64,000 nt of DNA from Rhodobacterales bacterium LSUCC0031 (GCA_015689735.1 WVSP01000002.1:434001-498000), one strand, 5' to 3'; numbered from the stretch's first letter, positions 46,786 through 56,791 are shown. Numbers and translations: made by a program. The notes: generated by a model not told the origin, from the letters alone.

Positions 46786-47571
46786 ATGGCGCTTCCCGAT
46801 TTTTCCGTGCGTCAGCTGCTTGAAGCTGGCGTTCACTTTGGTCACCAGACACAGCGTTGGAACCCCCGTATGGCCCCGTATATCTACGGCGAGCGCAACG
46901 GCATCCACATCATTGACCTGACGCAGACCGTCGAGCTGCTCGACCAGGCGCTCAAGGTTGTGCGCGACACCGTGGCCAAGGGCGGCCGCATCCTGTTTGT
47001 CGGGACCAAACGACAGGCACAAAAGCCGGTGGCCGAAGCGGCCGAACGCTGCGCGCAATATTACATGAACCACCGCTGGCTGGGCGGCACGCTCACCAAC
47101 TGGAAGACCGTTTCGAATTCGATCAGCCGCCTGAAGGAAATCGATGCCTTGATGGCCGCTGGTGTTGAGGGTCTGACCAAGAAAGAGCGCCTTGGCATGG
47201 AACGCGATCAGGCCAAGCTGCAAGCCTCGCTTGGCGGGATCAGCCAAATGGGCGGTTTGCCCGACCTGATCTTTGTGATCGATGTCAACAAGGAAGATCT
47301 CGCTATCGCCGAAGCGCGCAAGCTGGGCATCCCCGTTGTGGCCGTGGTTGACACCAACTGTCCGCCCGATGGTGTCGATTATATCATCCCCGGCAATGAT
47401 GACGCCGCACGCGCCATCGCGCTTTATTGCGACCTGATCAGCCGGGCAGCCCTTGACGGGATGTCGACCCAGCTGCAAACCGCGGGCGTCGATCTGGGTG
47501 CGCTCGATGATGGCACCCTCGAAGAGGCCTTGGCCGATGAGACCGTCGCCGAGGACACCGCCGAAGCCTGA
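46786..47571 (+). CDS. rpsB: 30S ribosomal protein S2
   Basis: A 261-residue ribosomal protein. The opening [59 protein letters not shown] and [21 protein letters not shown] are the standard S2 blocks. The acidic C-terminal tail ([17 protein letters not shown]) is typical of alphaproteobacteria. The start at 46786 has AAGGAA upstream. It is followed by tsf, the usual operon. Confidence 0.98.
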   Translation: MALPDFSVRQLLEAGVHFGHQTQRWNPRMAPYIYGERNGIHIIDLTQTVELLDQALKVVRDTVAKGGRILFVGTKRQAQKPVAEAAERCAQYYMNHRWLGGTLTNWKTVSNSISRLKEIDALMAAGVEGLTKKERLGMERDQAKLQASLGGISQMGGLPDLIFVIDVNKEDLAIAEARKLGIPVVAVVDTNCPPDGVDYIIPGNDDAARAIALYCDLISRAALDGMSTQLQTAGVDLGALDDGTLEEALADETVAEDTAEA

Positions 47572-47643
47572 GGCTTTCGTCATCCAACTGATACGTGCGC
47601 GGGGCATGCCTCGCGCACAAGACCGAATTTCAGGAGAACGCTC

Positions 47644-48519
47644 ATGGCGATTACCGCTGCAATGGTAAAGGATCTGCGCGAAGCAACCGGCGCAGGCATG
47701 ATGGATGCCAAGAAGGCATTGACCGAAACCGATGGTGATTTCGATGCCGCCATCGACTGGCTACGCACCAAGGGCTTGGCGAAGGCTGCTAAGAAGTCGG
47801 GCCGCACCGCCGCCGAGGGCCTTGTCGCCGTCGCCGTGACGGCCGGCACTGGTGTCGCGGTCGAAGTCAATTCCGAGACCGATTTTGTGGCCAAGAACGC
47901 CGAGTTTCAGGGCATGTGCGCGGCGATCTCCGAAGCCGCTCTTGGCGCAGACGATCTCGCTGCCCTGAACGTCGCAACGATCAACGGCACAGCAGTCGAG
48001 ACCGTGATCACCGATGCCATCGCCAAGATCGGCGAAAACATGGCGCTGCGCCGCATGACAAAGTTGTCCGGCCAAACCGTCGTCTCTTATGTCCATAACG
48101 CCGCAGCACCCGGCATGGGCAAGATCGGCGTTCTGGTCGCCATCAACGGCACGGATGAGGCGTTTGCCCGCCAGGTCGCGATGCATGTCGCCGCCGTGAA
48201 CCCGGCTGCACTGAACGAAGATGCCGTTGATCCGGCCATGATCGAGAAAGAACGTATGGTCCAGATCGAGATCGCGCGTGAATCGGGCAAGCCTGACGCC
48301 GTGATCGAAAAGATGATCGATGGCCGGATGAAGAAATATCTCGCTGATATCACCTTGGTGAACCAGGCTTTTGTGATCAATCCCGATCTGACGGTTGGCG
48401 CGGCGGCCAAGGAAGCTGGCGTTGAAATCACTGGCTTCGCGCGCCTTGAGGTTGGCGAAGGCATTGAGAAAAAAGAAGAAAATTTTGCCGAAGAAGTGGC
48501 CAAGGTCGCCAAGGGCTGA
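47644..48519 (+). CDS. tsf: Translation elongation factor Ts
   Basis: A 291-residue exchange factor that recharges EF-Tu with [25 protein letters not shown], then the [10 protein letters not shown] core motif and [20 protein letters not shown] at the C-terminus are diagnostic. AGGAG precedes the ATG. It lies 72 bases after rpsB and ends in an intrinsic terminator. Confidence 0.98.
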   Translation: MAITAAMVKDLREATGAGMMDAKKALTETDGDFDAAIDWLRTKGLAKAAKKSGRTAAEGLVAVAVTAGTGVAVEVNSETDFVAKNAEFQGMCAAISEAALGADDLAALNVATINGTAVETVITDAIAKIGENMALRRMTKLSGQTVVSYVHNAAAPGMGKIGVLVAINGTDEAFARQVAMHVAAVNPAALNEDAVDPAMIEKERMVQIEIARESGKPDAVIEKMIDGRMKKYLADITLVNQAFVINPDLTVGAAAKEAGVEITGFARLEVGEGIEKKEENFAEEVAKVAKG

Positions 48520-48540
48520 AATCTTTTCGATCTGACATGC

Positions 48541-48577
48541 AAACGGGGCAGGGCGTAGCGCTGCCCCGTTTCTTTTT
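48541..48577 (+). terminator. Intrinsic terminator after rpsB-tsf
   Basis: Perfect 11-bp stem AAACGGGGCAG / CTGCCCCGTTT with a 9-base loop, followed by C and five T. It is oriented for tsf; the convergent aroQ gene ends at 48581. Confidence 0.9.
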
Positions 48578-48580
48578 GGC

Positions 48581-49018
48581 TCATACGCGCGTCAGATGTG
48601 CTTTCATCGCATCCAGTGCCAGCATGTAACCAGCGGCGCCAAAACCTTGGATGATACCAAGACACACAGGCGCAATCATCGAGACATGGCGGAACGCCTC
48701 GCGCGCGTGGGTGTTGGACAAGTGCAACTCGATCACCGGCAGGCTGATCGCGCTAATCGCATCGCGTAACGCAACAGATGTATGGGTATAGGCACCGGCA
48801 TTGATAATCACGCCCGACATCTTGCCACGCGCATCATGGAGATGATCAATCAAGGCGCCTTCGGCATTGGACTGGGCGCACTGTACCGTCAAGCCGATCT
48901 GGGTGCCATATTCGACACAAGCCGCCGCGATATCGGCCAGCGTTGTGCTTCCGTAGATCTCGGGCTCGCGCGTGCCGAGCAAGTTCAGGTTCGGGCCGTT
49001 GAGGATCAATATCTGCAT
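48581..49018 (-). CDS. aroQ: 3-dehydroquinate dehydratase, type II
   Basis: A 145-residue enzyme that converts 3-dehydroquinate to 3-dehydroshikimate in aromatic amino-acid synthesis. NGPNLNLLGTREPEIYG at 7-23 includes the catalytic Tyr22. QSNAEGALIDHLH, NAGAYTHTSVALRDA and the HLSNTHAREAFRH block with the catalytic His complete the type II signature. The start at 49018 has AAGGAAAG upstream and matches the family N-terminus. Confidence 0.96.
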   Translation of the reverse strand: MQILILNGPNLNLLGTREPEIYGSTTLADIAAACVEYGTQIGLTVQCAQSNAEGALIDHLHDARGKMSGVIINAGAYTHTSVALRDAISAISLPVIELHLSNTHAREAFRHVSMIAPVCLGIIQGFGAAGYMLALDAMKAHLTRV

Positions 49019-49250
49019 GCATTTCTTTCCTTTGGCGTGCAGTATATGAGTTTGATCATCCTGCGGAAGAGACAATTCCAAAACTATCCGTGGTGGTCAT
49101 TACGTATTTAAAATCAATGTTATAATTGCCATTATTCACCCGTTTTCGCGACGTGCGCGTGTTGCACTCATGCCATTTATTAACATAATACTGATTACAG
49201 GATAAATGCATCACAATTGAGGACAGGACGTTGGGCGTTACGCCTGTACC
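49019..49250. other. AT-rich gap between phoB and aroQ
   Basis: A 232-base segment clearly richer in A and T than its surroundings. It must hold the aroQ promoter (minus strand) and the 3' end of the pho/pst transcript. A TATAAT at 49121-49126 on the plus strand has no matching -35 and no plus-strand gene behind it. No terminator with a T-run is visible after phoB. Confidence 0.5.
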
Positions 49251-49937
49251 CTATCCCAGCGCGTAGCCCGCCCCGCGCACCGTTCGGATCGGATCGCCAT
49301 GCGCTCCTGCTTTCAACGCTTTGCGCAAGCGTCCCACATGAACATCGACCGTCCGGCTATCGACATAGATGTCGCGCCCCCAGACACGGTCGAGCAGTTG
49401 CTCGCGGCTCCAGACACGGCCGGGCCTTTCCATGAAGGCGGTCAACAGCCGAAACTCGGTCGGACCAAGGCGGAGTTGTTCGCCCTGACGATAAACGCGA
49501 TGCTCGGCCAGATCGATCATGATGTCATCGTAGTCCAGCCGCTCACCTACGGTGGCCGGGCGCACGCGCCTTAGCTGGGTGCGCAGCCGCGCCAACAATT
49601 CCGCGACGGAATAGGGTTTCGTGATATAGTCATCAGCGCCGGTTTCGAGCCCGCGGATTTTGTCGGTCTCTTCGGAACGTGCGGATAACATGATCACGGG
49701 GATCCGCGCAGTCTCGACACCCATCTTAAGCTGGCGGCACACTTCGATGCCTGAGACATGCGGCAACATCCAGTCCAGCACGATCACATCGGGCGGCGTT
49801 TCGCGCACGAGCACCAAGGCCTCATCGCCGGCTTCGGCGGTGACGACCTGATAGCCCTCGGCCTTGATGTTATAGGCCAGAACCTCGCGTTGCGCGGGCT
49901 CATCCTCGACCACAAGTACAAGCGGTTCTCCGGCCAT
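49251..49937 (-). CDS. phoB: Phosphate regulon response regulator PhoB
   Basis: A 228-residue OmpR-type response regulator. The receiver domain has the acidic pair Glu11-Asp12, the phosphorylated Asp55 in VIVLDWMLP, and Lys107 in ITKPYS. The C-terminal winged helix includes LGPTEFRLLTAFMERPGRVWSR, then DVHVGRLRKAL and TVRGAGYAL. It is the activator that would bind the Pho box at 55527-55555. It is the last gene of the pst group and starts 12 bases after phoU. Confidence 0.95.
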   Translation of the reverse strand: MAGEPLVLVVEDEPAQREVLAYNIKAEGYQVVTAEAGDEALVLVRETPPDVIVLDWMLPHVSGIEVCRQLKMGVETARIPVIMLSARSEETDKIRGLETGADDYITKPYSVAELLARLRTQLRRVRPATVGERLDYDDIMIDLAEHRVYRQGEQLRLGPTEFRLLTAFMERPGRVWSREQLLDRVWGRDIYVDSRTVDVHVGRLRKALKAGAHGDPIRTVRGAGYALG

Positions 49938-49949
49938 GACCCCTGCCCC

Positions 49950-50666
49950 TTATGTGCGCGGCCCGACGCTCAGCGCGGTGGCGTCTTGCTTTGGACGATC
50001 GTCATCGGGCATGTCGCCCGTGACAAGGTAAATGACCTGCTCGGCAATCGAGGTCACATGGTCGCCCATCCGCTCGATATTCTTGGCCATGAAATGCAAA
50101 TGCATGCAGGTCGTGATATTGCGCGGATCTTCCATCATGAAGGTCAGGTATTCACGGAAAATCGCCGAATACATCTGATCCACGTCGCGATCACGGGCGC
50201 GCACATCGGCTGCCAAGGCCACGTCGCGCTGAATATAGGCGTCGAGAACATCCTTGAGCATCAATTCGACTTGGCGAGCCATCCGGCGCAACGATGCGGC
50301 CGAGCCATTGACAGGCGGGCTTTCGATAATGGTCTCGGTGCGTTTTGCGATATTCTTGGCGTAGTCGCCGATCCGCTCCAGATTGGTCGACACGCGAAAC
50401 ACCGTCAGCACGGTGCGCAGATCGCCCGCGATAGGCTGGCGCTGCGCAATGATACGCGCAGCCTCGTCATTGACCTGCTCTTCCAGCGCGTCGATGGCAC
50501 GATCGGCATCGCGCACCGCGCGCGCCTGTTCGCCATCGCGCGTTTCCAGCGCTTCAGTCGCTCGTGCGATCGCCTCTTCGACGAGCCCCCCCATGCGCAT
50601 GATTTGTGCCTGAATGCCTTCGAGGTCGCGGTCGAAGCCCGATACGATATGCTCTGAATTTGGCAT
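49950..50666 (-). CDS. phoU: Phosphate signalling protein PhoU
   Basis: A 238-residue all-helical protein with two three-helix repeats: GGLVEEAIARATEALETRD with NLERIGDYAKNIAKR, and VELMLKDVLDAYIQRD with NIERMGDHVTSIAEQV. The paired E-R-[IM]-G-D motifs bind metal. PhoU dampens PhoR-PhoB signalling and Pst uptake when phosphate is plentiful. The ATG at 50666 follows a G-rich ribosome-binding site. Confidence 0.95.
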   Translation of the reverse strand: MPNSEHIVSGFDRDLEGIQAQIMRMGGLVEEAIARATEALETRDGEQARAVRDADRAIDALEEQVNDEAARIIAQRQPIAGDLRTVLTVFRVSTNLERIGDYAKNIAKRTETIIESPPVNGSAASLRRMARQVELMLKDVLDAYIQRDVALAADVRARDRDVDQMYSAIFREYLTFMMEDPRNITTCMHLHFMAKNIERMGDHVTSIAEQVIYLVTGDMPDDDRPKQDATALSVGPRT

Positions 50667-50697
50667 GGTGATCCCCCCTGCCCTTAACGAATTTGGC

Positions 50698-51495
50698 TCA
50701 ACCGATCCGACCCGTGATATAGCTTTCGGTGCGTGGATCGTCGGGATTGGTGAAAATCTTCGAGGTATTGCCATATTCCACGAGGTTACCAAGGTGGAAG
50801 AAGGCGGTTCTTTGGCTGACCCGTGCGGCTTGCTGCATGGAATGTGTCACGATCACGACCGAGAATTTCTCGCGCAGCTCGTCGATCAATTCCTCGACCT
50901 GCGCGGTAGCGATGGGGTCAAGCGCCGAGCAGGGCTCGTCCATCAACAAGATCTCGGGGCCGGTGGCCACCGCGCGCGCGATGCACAAACGCTGCTGCTG
51001 ACCGCCCGAAAGCCCTGTGCCGGATTCCTTGAGGCGATCCTTGACCTCGTTCCAAAGTGCGGCTTTGCGCAGACTTTCCTCGACAATGCGATCGAGATCG
51101 GCCTTCGTACGGGCCAGACCGTGGATCTTGGGGCCATAGGCCACGTTGTCATAGATCGATTTCGGGAAAGGATTGGGCTTTTGAAACACCATGCCCACCT
51201 TGGCGCGGAGCTGCACCGGGTCCACGCGACTATCATAGATATCTTCACCATCGATGCGGATATCGCCTTCGACGCGGGCAATGGCGACGGTATCGTTCAT
51301 CCGGTTCAGACAGCGCAGAAAGGTGGATTTGCCACAGCCCGATGGGCCGATGAAAGCGGTGACCGTATTGGCGAGAATATCGACATCCACGTCTTTCAAA
51401 GCGTGCTTTTCGCCATAATAGACCTGCACGCCGCGGGCCGTGATCTTGATCTCATGCGCGTCCACACGTCTCTCCGTCATCAATTGGTCGTCCAT
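50698..51495 (-). CDS. pstB: Phosphate ABC transporter ATP-binding protein
   Basis: A 265-residue ATPase. Walker A is GPSGCGKST at 50-58; signature [15 protein letters not shown] and Walker B with [12 protein letters not shown] follow. [18 protein letters not shown] and [14 protein letters not shown] are specific to PstB. It energises phosphate import through PstC and PstA and starts 10 bases after the pstA stop. Confidence 0.97.
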   Translation of the reverse strand: MDDQLMTERRVDAHEIKITARGVQVYYGEKHALKDVDVDILANTVTAFIGPSGCGKSTFLRCLNRMNDTVAIARVEGDIRIDGEDIYDSRVDPVQLRAKVGMVFQKPNPFPKSIYDNVAYGPKIHGLARTKADLDRIVEESLRKAALWNEVKDRLKESGTGLSGGQQQRLCIARAVATGPEILLMDEPCSALDPIATAQVEELIDELREKFSVVIVTHSMQQAARVSQRTAFFHLGNLVEYGNTSKIFTNPDDPRTESYITGRIG

Positions 51496-51505
51496 GTTCC
51501 GTTCC

Positions 51506-52867
51506 TTACCAGCGGCGCTCGAAGCGGCGGCGCAGCACGATGGCCACGATGTTCATGATCAGCAAAAAGGCCAGCAAAACGATGATCGCGCCAGCGGAGC
51601 GTTCGATAAAGGCCGGATCTGCCCGCGACGCCCAGGAATACACCTGCACCGGCAGAGCCGTGGCCGGGTCTAGGATACCGCCATCAAGCGGGCCTGCGGG
51701 ATAGTTGGCCACGAAAGCCACCATCCCGATCAACAGCAAAGGCGCGGTTTCCCCAAGTGCCGAGGCAAGCCCAAGGATCGTACCCGTCAAGATCCCTGGT
51801 GCCGCCAGCGGCAACACATGGTGAAACACCACCTGCATCTTGGACGCGCCCACACCCATCGCCGCATCGCGGATCGACGGCGGCACGGCACGAATGGCCG
51901 CACGCGTGGCAATGATGATCGTGGGCAGGGTCATCAGCGTCAGCACCAAGGCCCCCACCAAGGGCGAGGATTGTGGAAACTGTGCAAAGTTGATGAAGAT
52001 CGCAAGCCCCAAGATCCCGTAAACGATCGACGGAACAGCAGCGAGGTTCGAGATATTCACCTCGATCAAATCGGTCCAACGGTTTTTGGGGGCGAATTCT
52101 TCAAGATAGATAGAAGCCGACACACCCAAGGGCAGCACCATCAGCGCGACCAGAAGCATCATGTAGGCCGATCCAATCATCGCCACGCCCAGTCCCGAAG
52201 CCTCCGGGCGCTGGTCCGAGGCATCGGGGTTCGTGAGGAACCCCCAGTTGAACTTGAGCGACAACAGCCCGTCTTCAACCATGCGATCAGCCAGATCAAG
52301 CTGGGCCACCGACACATTGACGTCCAGTTCGGCGATCTCGCGCGTGACCCTGCCCTTGAGATAGCCATCGATCCGACCGGTTGCATAGCCCTCGAACCGA
52401 ATGGTCTGACCCAAAAGCGAGGGATCTTCGAGCACCATAAACCGCAGCCGCGCGGGCGTATCGCGCGAGATGAAGGCCGCGATTTCCTTGTCGGTCACAC
52501 CATCGGTCGCGATACCGCGTTCAGCCAGATAGGCGATCAGATTGTCATTCAATAACCCCCCGTAGCCGATGGTCGTCACGCGCATCATCTCGTCGCGCTG
52601 ACGATTGCCGTTCGGATCAAGCCGTTCGGCGTCAAGCGTCACGGGGAAGGAGAAGGTCGCTTGCCGAAAGGCCGACAGACCATCGGAAAAAATCGTCCAT
52701 AGCATGATGAAAAGCACTGACAGGCTGAGGCAAATGGCGGCGACGCCATAAGCTTTGAAGCGCGCCTCAGCAGCGTTGCGCCGTTTCATCCGATCGGTTT
52801 GCTGCAACAAGGAGGCAGCGGGCCGGGCTGGGTTCTGCGGCGAAGTCGTGGCGGTTGCGTCGGTCAT
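51506..52867 (-). CDS. pstA: Phosphate ABC transporter permease PstA, with large periplasmic insert
   Basis: A 453-residue permease; the E. coli protein has about 296. The C-terminal core has the PstA/PstC loop ([25 protein letters not shown]) and about five helices. A long polar segment at about 75-215, with repeats of charged residues and no helices, lies between the first and second helices and is probably periplasmic. It resembles the DUF3333-extended PstA found in alphaproteobacteria. Its start overlaps the pstC stop (ATGA). Confidence 0.92.
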   Translation of the reverse strand: MTDATATTSPQNPARPAASLLQQTDRMKRRNAAEARFKAYGVAAICLSLSVLFIMLWTIFSDGLSAFRQATFSFPVTLDAERLDPNGNRQRDEMMRVTTIGYGGLLNDNLIAYLAERGIATDGVTDKEIAAFISRDTPARLRFMVLEDPSLLGQTIRFEGYATGRIDGYLKGRVTREIAELDVNVSVAQLDLADRMVEDGLLSLKFNWGFLTNPDASDQRPEASGLGVAMIGSAYMMLLVALMVLPLGVSASIYLEEFAPKNRWTDLIEVNISNLAAVPSIVYGILGLAIFINFAQFPQSSPLVGALVLTLMTLPTIIIATRAAIRAVPPSIRDAAMGVGASKMQVVFHHVLPLAAPGILTGTILGLASALGETAPLLLIGMVAFVANYPAGPLDGGILDPATALPVQVYSWASRADPAFIERSAGAIIVLLAFLLIMNIVAIVLRRRFERRW

Positions 52868-54324
52868 TCATACTGCTCCCGGTATCTGCGCACGACCCAA
52901 AGTGCAAAGACGTTCAGCCCCAAGGTGATCATGAACAACGTCATTCCCAAGGCAAAGGCCACCAAGGTTTCGGCCGAATTGAATTCAAGGTCCCCGGTCA
53001 GTTGGCTGACGATCTTCACCGTGATGGTGGTCATCGCCTCGAACGGGTTGAGGTCAAGCTTGGCCGAGGCTCCTGCCCCCATCGTCACGATCATCGTCTC
53101 GCCGATGGCCCGGCTCGCAGCGAGCAAGATCGCCCCCACGATCCCCGGAAGGGCCGCTGGCAAGATCACTTGGCGGACCGTTTCGGATTTCGTGGCACCT
53201 AGCCCATAGGACCCATCGCGCAGCGATTGCGGCACCGCGTTCATGATGTCATCAGCCAGCGACGAGATGAACGGCACATTCAAGATGCCGATCACGATGC
53301 CCGCCGTCATCACCGACGACCCCGATGTGCCAAGCCCGGTCGGCTCGGCGATCCATTCGCGCAGGAAGGGGCCAACTGTGACCAAGGCGAACAGGCCAAA
53401 GACCACGGTCGGGATGCCCGCGATCACCTCGATCAACGGCTTGACAACCGAGCGCACGCGCGGGCTTGCGTATTCGGCCAAATAGATCGCCGTGAACAGA
53501 CCAGTTGGCACCGCGACCAGCATCGCAACCAAGGTGATGTAGATCGTCCCCCACAGAAGTGGCAAAAGCCCAAGCTGGCTGTTGCCTTGAAATGTGGGCG
53601 ACCACGTCAGGCCGAACAAGAAATCCCCAAAGGGATACATGGTGGAGAAACGATAAGTCTCGGATAGCATCGACAACACGATGCCGATCGTCGTCAGGAT
53701 CGCGACCGTCGAGGCCAGCATCAAGACGCCGAGCACGACCATCTCGACACGGTTACGCGCGCGCATCGCGGAATGAGTGATCTTGATCGCATATGCCAAG
53801 GCCAAAACAGCCACGAGGATTGTGAATATGCTGCGAAACAGGGCGCCGGTGCCTGCCAGTTCGCGATAGCGTTGGGCAGCTTGCAACACCTCGGCGGTCA
53901 CCGCCGAACCGAGCGCGACGCCCACCTCGGACAGGCGGGCGCGCACATCGTCACTTTCCACGTTCAGCGCGATCGCATCCGCAGCGCTGAGCGCACCCGC
54001 CGCAACGGCGCTGTCGATCCCAAGCGCGACACGGCGAATATCGGCCATCAGCAAGATGCGATCAGCCTCGACCGCGAATTGTTCGACTGGGAAAATCCCG
54101 GAAATCTGGCGCTCGATGAAAATGGGTTGCGCGACCACCCAGATCGTCAAAACAGCCAGCGCGGGCAGAAAGGCCATGATGGCCCCGTACCACCCGTAAT
54201 AATTGGGCAAGGAATGTAGGCGGCGCGCGTCACCTTGCGCTGCGGCCAGCGCGCGCCCACGCCCAAGGAAGAAACCGGCAGCGGCAAAGACCAGCAACAG
54301 CAAGATCAGAAATGTGACGGTCAT
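52864..54324 (-). CDS. pstC: Phosphate ABC transporter permease PstC, extended
   Basis: A 486-residue permease, again longer than the typical 320. It starts with a helix (MTVTFLILLLLVFAAAGFF) and a second helix after LHSLPNYYGWYGA. A polar, probably periplasmic region spans about 85-165, and the transport core follows with the loop SLRDGSYGLGATKSETVRQVILP. I chose the ATG at 54324: an upstream GTG at 54357 lies inside a hairpin, and the ATG gives the family N-terminus. It forms the phosphate channel with PstA. Confidence 0.92.
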   Translation of the reverse strand: MTVTFLILLLLVFAAAGFFLGRGRALAAAQGDARRLHSLPNYYGWYGAIMAFLPALAVLTIWVVAQPIFIERQISGIFPVEQFAVEADRILLMADIRRVALGIDSAVAAGALSAADAIALNVESDDVRARLSEVGVALGSAVTAEVLQAAQRYRELAGTGALFRSIFTILVAVLALAYAIKITHSAMRARNRVEMVVLGVLMLASTVAILTTIGIVLSMLSETYRFSTMYPFGDFLFGLTWSPTFQGNSQLGLLPLLWGTIYITLVAMLVAVPTGLFTAIYLAEYASPRVRSVVKPLIEVIAGIPTVVFGLFALVTVGPFLREWIAEPTGLGTSGSSVMTAGIVIGILNVPFISSLADDIMNAVPQSLRDGSYGLGATKSETVRQVILPAALPGIVGAILLAASRAIGETMIVTMGAGASAKLDLNPFEAMTTITVKIVSQLTGDLEFNSAETLVAFALGMTLFMITLGLNVFALWVVRRYREQYE

Positions 54325-54351
54325 CAGCCGCGCCCTATCAAAGCGAGAAAA

Positions 54352-54381
54352 CGGCACCCCAACCCAATGGCCGGGGTGCCG
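54352..54381 (-). terminator. Hairpin between pstS and pstC
   Basis: Perfect 9-bp stem CGGCACCCC / GGGGTGCCG with a 12-base loop, 13 bases downstream of the pstS stop, with no T-run. It probably stabilises the pstS end of the message so the binding protein is made in excess over the permeases. Confidence 0.6.
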
Positions 54382-54394
54382 AAGCGAGGTATAA

Positions 54395-55438
54395 TTAGTT
54401 CAGCGGTGCCATGGCGACGCGATTGCGCACCATTTCCTGTGTCTCGGCAAGGGCCGGATCGGAGACGAGGCCATACTCGGCCAGCGGGCCGTTCGGGCCA
54501 GCCATATCGTCAGACACGAAGAACTCCACATACTCGGGCAGGCCGGGGATCACATCCATATGGGCCAGCTTGACGTAGAAGAACAAGGGACGCGAAATCG
54601 GATACTCGCCCGAGGCAACGCTTTCGGTCGAGGGAACCACACCGTTCATCGTCGCAACCTGAAGCTTGTCGGTGTTGTTGGTGTAGAAGGACAGGCCGAA
54701 GACGCCGATGGCGTTGCGGTCGTTCTCGAGGCGCTGAAGCGTCTCGGTATAGTCGCCGTCGATATCGACGTTGCGGCCATCGGTGCGCAGCGTCATGCAC
54801 GCATCTTCGGCATCGTCTTCGGACATGCCGCCGGCCATCATCGCGGCCATTGCGCCGCTTTCTTCGCAACCGGCCAGAAGAACGCGGTCGTCATAGACCT
54901 CCCGGGTGCCGTGCTTGGTGCCGGGCGACAGAACGAGGATGTCCTGAGCGGGCAAGCTAGCGTTGAAATCGGACCACTGGCTGTGCGGGTTATCAACGAT
55001 TGCACCATCGACAAGAACCTTGGCGCCGAGTGCATTGTAGAAATCGGCCGGGGTAAACGCGAAAGCCGGGCCGTTGATGTCGGACGCGAACACGATCCCG
55101 TCGTAGCCAAAGCGCACTTCCATCACCTCGGTCACACCGTTGGAGGCGCAGGTGTCGAGGTCGGACTGCTTGATCCGCGAGGAGGAGTTCGCGATGTCGA
55201 TGGTGTTTTCGCCCACGCCTTCGCACATCATGGCACGGCCAGCGCCCGAGCCGCCGCCCTGCACAACCGGGGTCGGGAAGTCAAAGTTTTCGCCAAAAGC
55301 TTCGGCAACGATGGTCGCATAGGGAAGCACGGTCGAGGAACCGGCAATCTGCACGTTTTCACGGCTCTGCGCGAAAGCGCCGGTGGCCGAAACTGCGGCG
55401 ATAGCCAACGCCGAAACGGAAAGTTTTGCGAGCGACAT
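54395..55438 (-). CDS. pstS: Phosphate-binding periplasmic protein
   Basis: A 347-residue binding protein. A signal peptide spans 1-23 (ending TGAFA). IAGSSTVLPYA, VVQGGGSGAGRAMMCEGVGENTIDIANSSSRI with conserved Ser/Gly/Asp residues that hold phosphate, and SPGTKHGTREVYDDR are typical of the PstS group that includes long alphaproteobacterial forms. It is the first gene of pstSCAB-phoU-phoB and has a Pho box 90-120 bases upstream. Confidence 0.94.
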   Translation of the reverse strand: MSLAKLSVSALAIAAVSATGAFAQSRENVQIAGSSTVLPYATIVAEAFGENFDFPTPVVQGGGSGAGRAMMCEGVGENTIDIANSSSRIKQSDLDTCASNGVTEVMEVRFGYDGIVFASDINGPAFAFTPADFYNALGAKVLVDGAIVDNPHSQWSDFNASLPAQDILVLSPGTKHGTREVYDDRVLLAGCEESGAMAAMMAGGMSEDDAEDACMTLRTDGRNVDIDGDYTETLQRLENDRNAIGVFGLSFYTNNTDKLQVATMNGVVPSTESVASGEYPISRPLFFYVKLAHMDVIPGLPEYVEFFVSDDMAGPNGPLAEYGLVSDPALAETQEMVRNRVAMAPLN

Positions 55439-55526
55439 GGAAGAGATCTCCTGATTTAGTCACACATCCGAACGCGCCCGAATGCGCATCCTTGGCGTCC
55501 GCCTATCGGCCCCGTGCAATGCTTTT

Positions 55527-55555
55527 GTGACGGTTGCGTAACAGTTTTATGACAA
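55527..55555 (-). promoter_or_regulatory. Pho box upstream of pstS
   Basis: Read on the minus strand: TTGTCAT-AAAA-CTGTTAC-GCAA-CCGTCAC, three 7-base repeats at 11-base spacing, close to the CTGTCAT direct-repeat consensus for PhoB. It lies 89 bases upstream of the pstS start and between phoR and pstS, so it should drive pstSCAB-phoU-phoB under phosphate starvation, giving PhoB autocontrol. Confidence 0.85.
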
Positions 55556-55599
55556 GCCATCTGATGGGTGGTTTTTTCAATGACGCAGCGCAAACCGGA

Positions 55600-56682
55600 T
55601 CAATCGCGTGGCAAAATCACCGTGAAAACACTGCCCTGCCCTTGCACTGATTCGATCCGCAGCCGCCCACGATGGCGATTGACGATGTGCTTGACGATGG
55701 CCAAACCCAAGCCTGTGCCGCCCATCGCGCGGCTGCGATGGGTATCGACGCGGTAAAACCGCTCGGTCAAGCGCGGGATATGCAAGGGATCGATTCCTTC
55801 GCCTTGATCGATCACATCGACCACGATCACCGGCCCCGGCATTGCGCCCAACCCCTTTTGCCAGCCGATCGCAAGGGTGACGGTCTTGCCCCGCCCACCG
55901 TATTTCAACGCATTCTCGGTCAGGTTCAAGAACACCTGCATCAACTGATCGCGGTCACCTTTGAGGCGAAACACATCCGTCGCTGCCCCAAGCGCAAGCT
56001 CGGGCGCAGCGGGCCGGACATCGAGAGCCAATGAACAGGCCTCTTCCTCGGCAGCTGGGCGCAGCGCGGCGATCACGCCCCGCAAGACCGCGCCAAGATC
56101 GACGTCATCGGCAGGGCGTTGACGCTCTTGTGACTCGACCCGGCTGAGCGATAACAGATCCGAGACCAAGCGGTTCATCCGCCGCGCTTCGCCCTCCATG
56201 ATCCCCAAAAAGCGTTCGCGTGCGCTGGAATCGTCGCGCGCGGGGCCGCGCAAGGTCTCGATGAACCCCATCACGGCGGTCAAGGGCGTGCGCAATTCAT
56301 GGCTGACATTTGCCACGAAATCGCGACGCATCTCCTCGGCCTCGCGTAAATGGGTAATATCGGTGAAATGCAGCGCAAGATCGTGCTGGCCGCGTAGATT
56401 AGGTGGACCAATCGGCGTGATCTTGACGCGGTATTGTGTTTCGCCCGTGCTTTCGGTGCGCTGAAGCCGGGCCTCACAGGCTTGCCCATCGGCAAACGCC
56501 GCTTCGATCCGGCCCAAAAGCGCAGGTTGGCGCAACACCGAAGCATAGCTCCGCCCTTCGATCCAATTGCCCAAGAGCGCGCGCGCGGCGCTGTTCGAAC
56601 GTTGCACTTGCCCGCTTTGCGAGAGGTGCAGCATTGGCTCAGGCACCGCTTCCATCAATTCGGTCAAAAGCTCTTGGCTCAT
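55600..56682 (-). CDS. phoR: Phosphate regulon sensor kinase PhoR, without membrane segment
   Basis: A 360-residue histidine kinase. A PAS domain spans about 9-110; the phospho-accepting His128 lies in FVANVSHELRTPLTAVMGF. The ATPase domain has NLTENALKYG, DQGEGIDPLHIPRLTERFYRVD and the G-box GGTGLGLAIVKHIV. No transmembrane helix is present, unlike E. coli PhoR, so it would sense phosphate status from the cytoplasm, probably through PhoU and PstB. The start at 56682 follows AAGGGG. It is read in the same direction as pstS, with the Pho box in the 161-base gap. Confidence 0.93.
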   Translation of the reverse strand: MSQELLTELMEAVPEPMLHLSQSGQVQRSNSAARALLGNWIEGRSYASVLRQPALLGRIEAAFADGQACEARLQRTESTGETQYRVKITPIGPPNLRGQHDLALHFTDITHLREAEEMRRDFVANVSHELRTPLTAVMGFIETLRGPARDDSSARERFLGIMEGEARRMNRLVSDLLSLSRVESQERQRPADDVDLGAVLRGVIAALRPAAEEEACSLALDVRPAAPELALGAATDVFRLKGDRDQLMQVFLNLTENALKYGGRGKTVTLAIGWQKGLGAMPGPVIVVDVIDQGEGIDPLHIPRLTERFYRVDTHRSRAMGGTGLGLAIVKHIVNRHRGRLRIESVQGQGSVFTVILPRD

Positions 56683-56791
56683 CGCAACCCCTTGGTATTT
56701 GCGGTAGTCTTGCAACTCACAGCGATAGCCGTGGCGCAATTGCCGTCACTTGGCAATGGCGTCACATTAGTATCATCTGCATTTGTTATCT

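Noticed and set aside
49121-49126. TATAAT in the phoB-aroQ gap as a plus-strand promoter
   Set aside because: No -35 element at a suitable distance and no plus-strand gene or terminator downstream; the gap is simply AT-rich.
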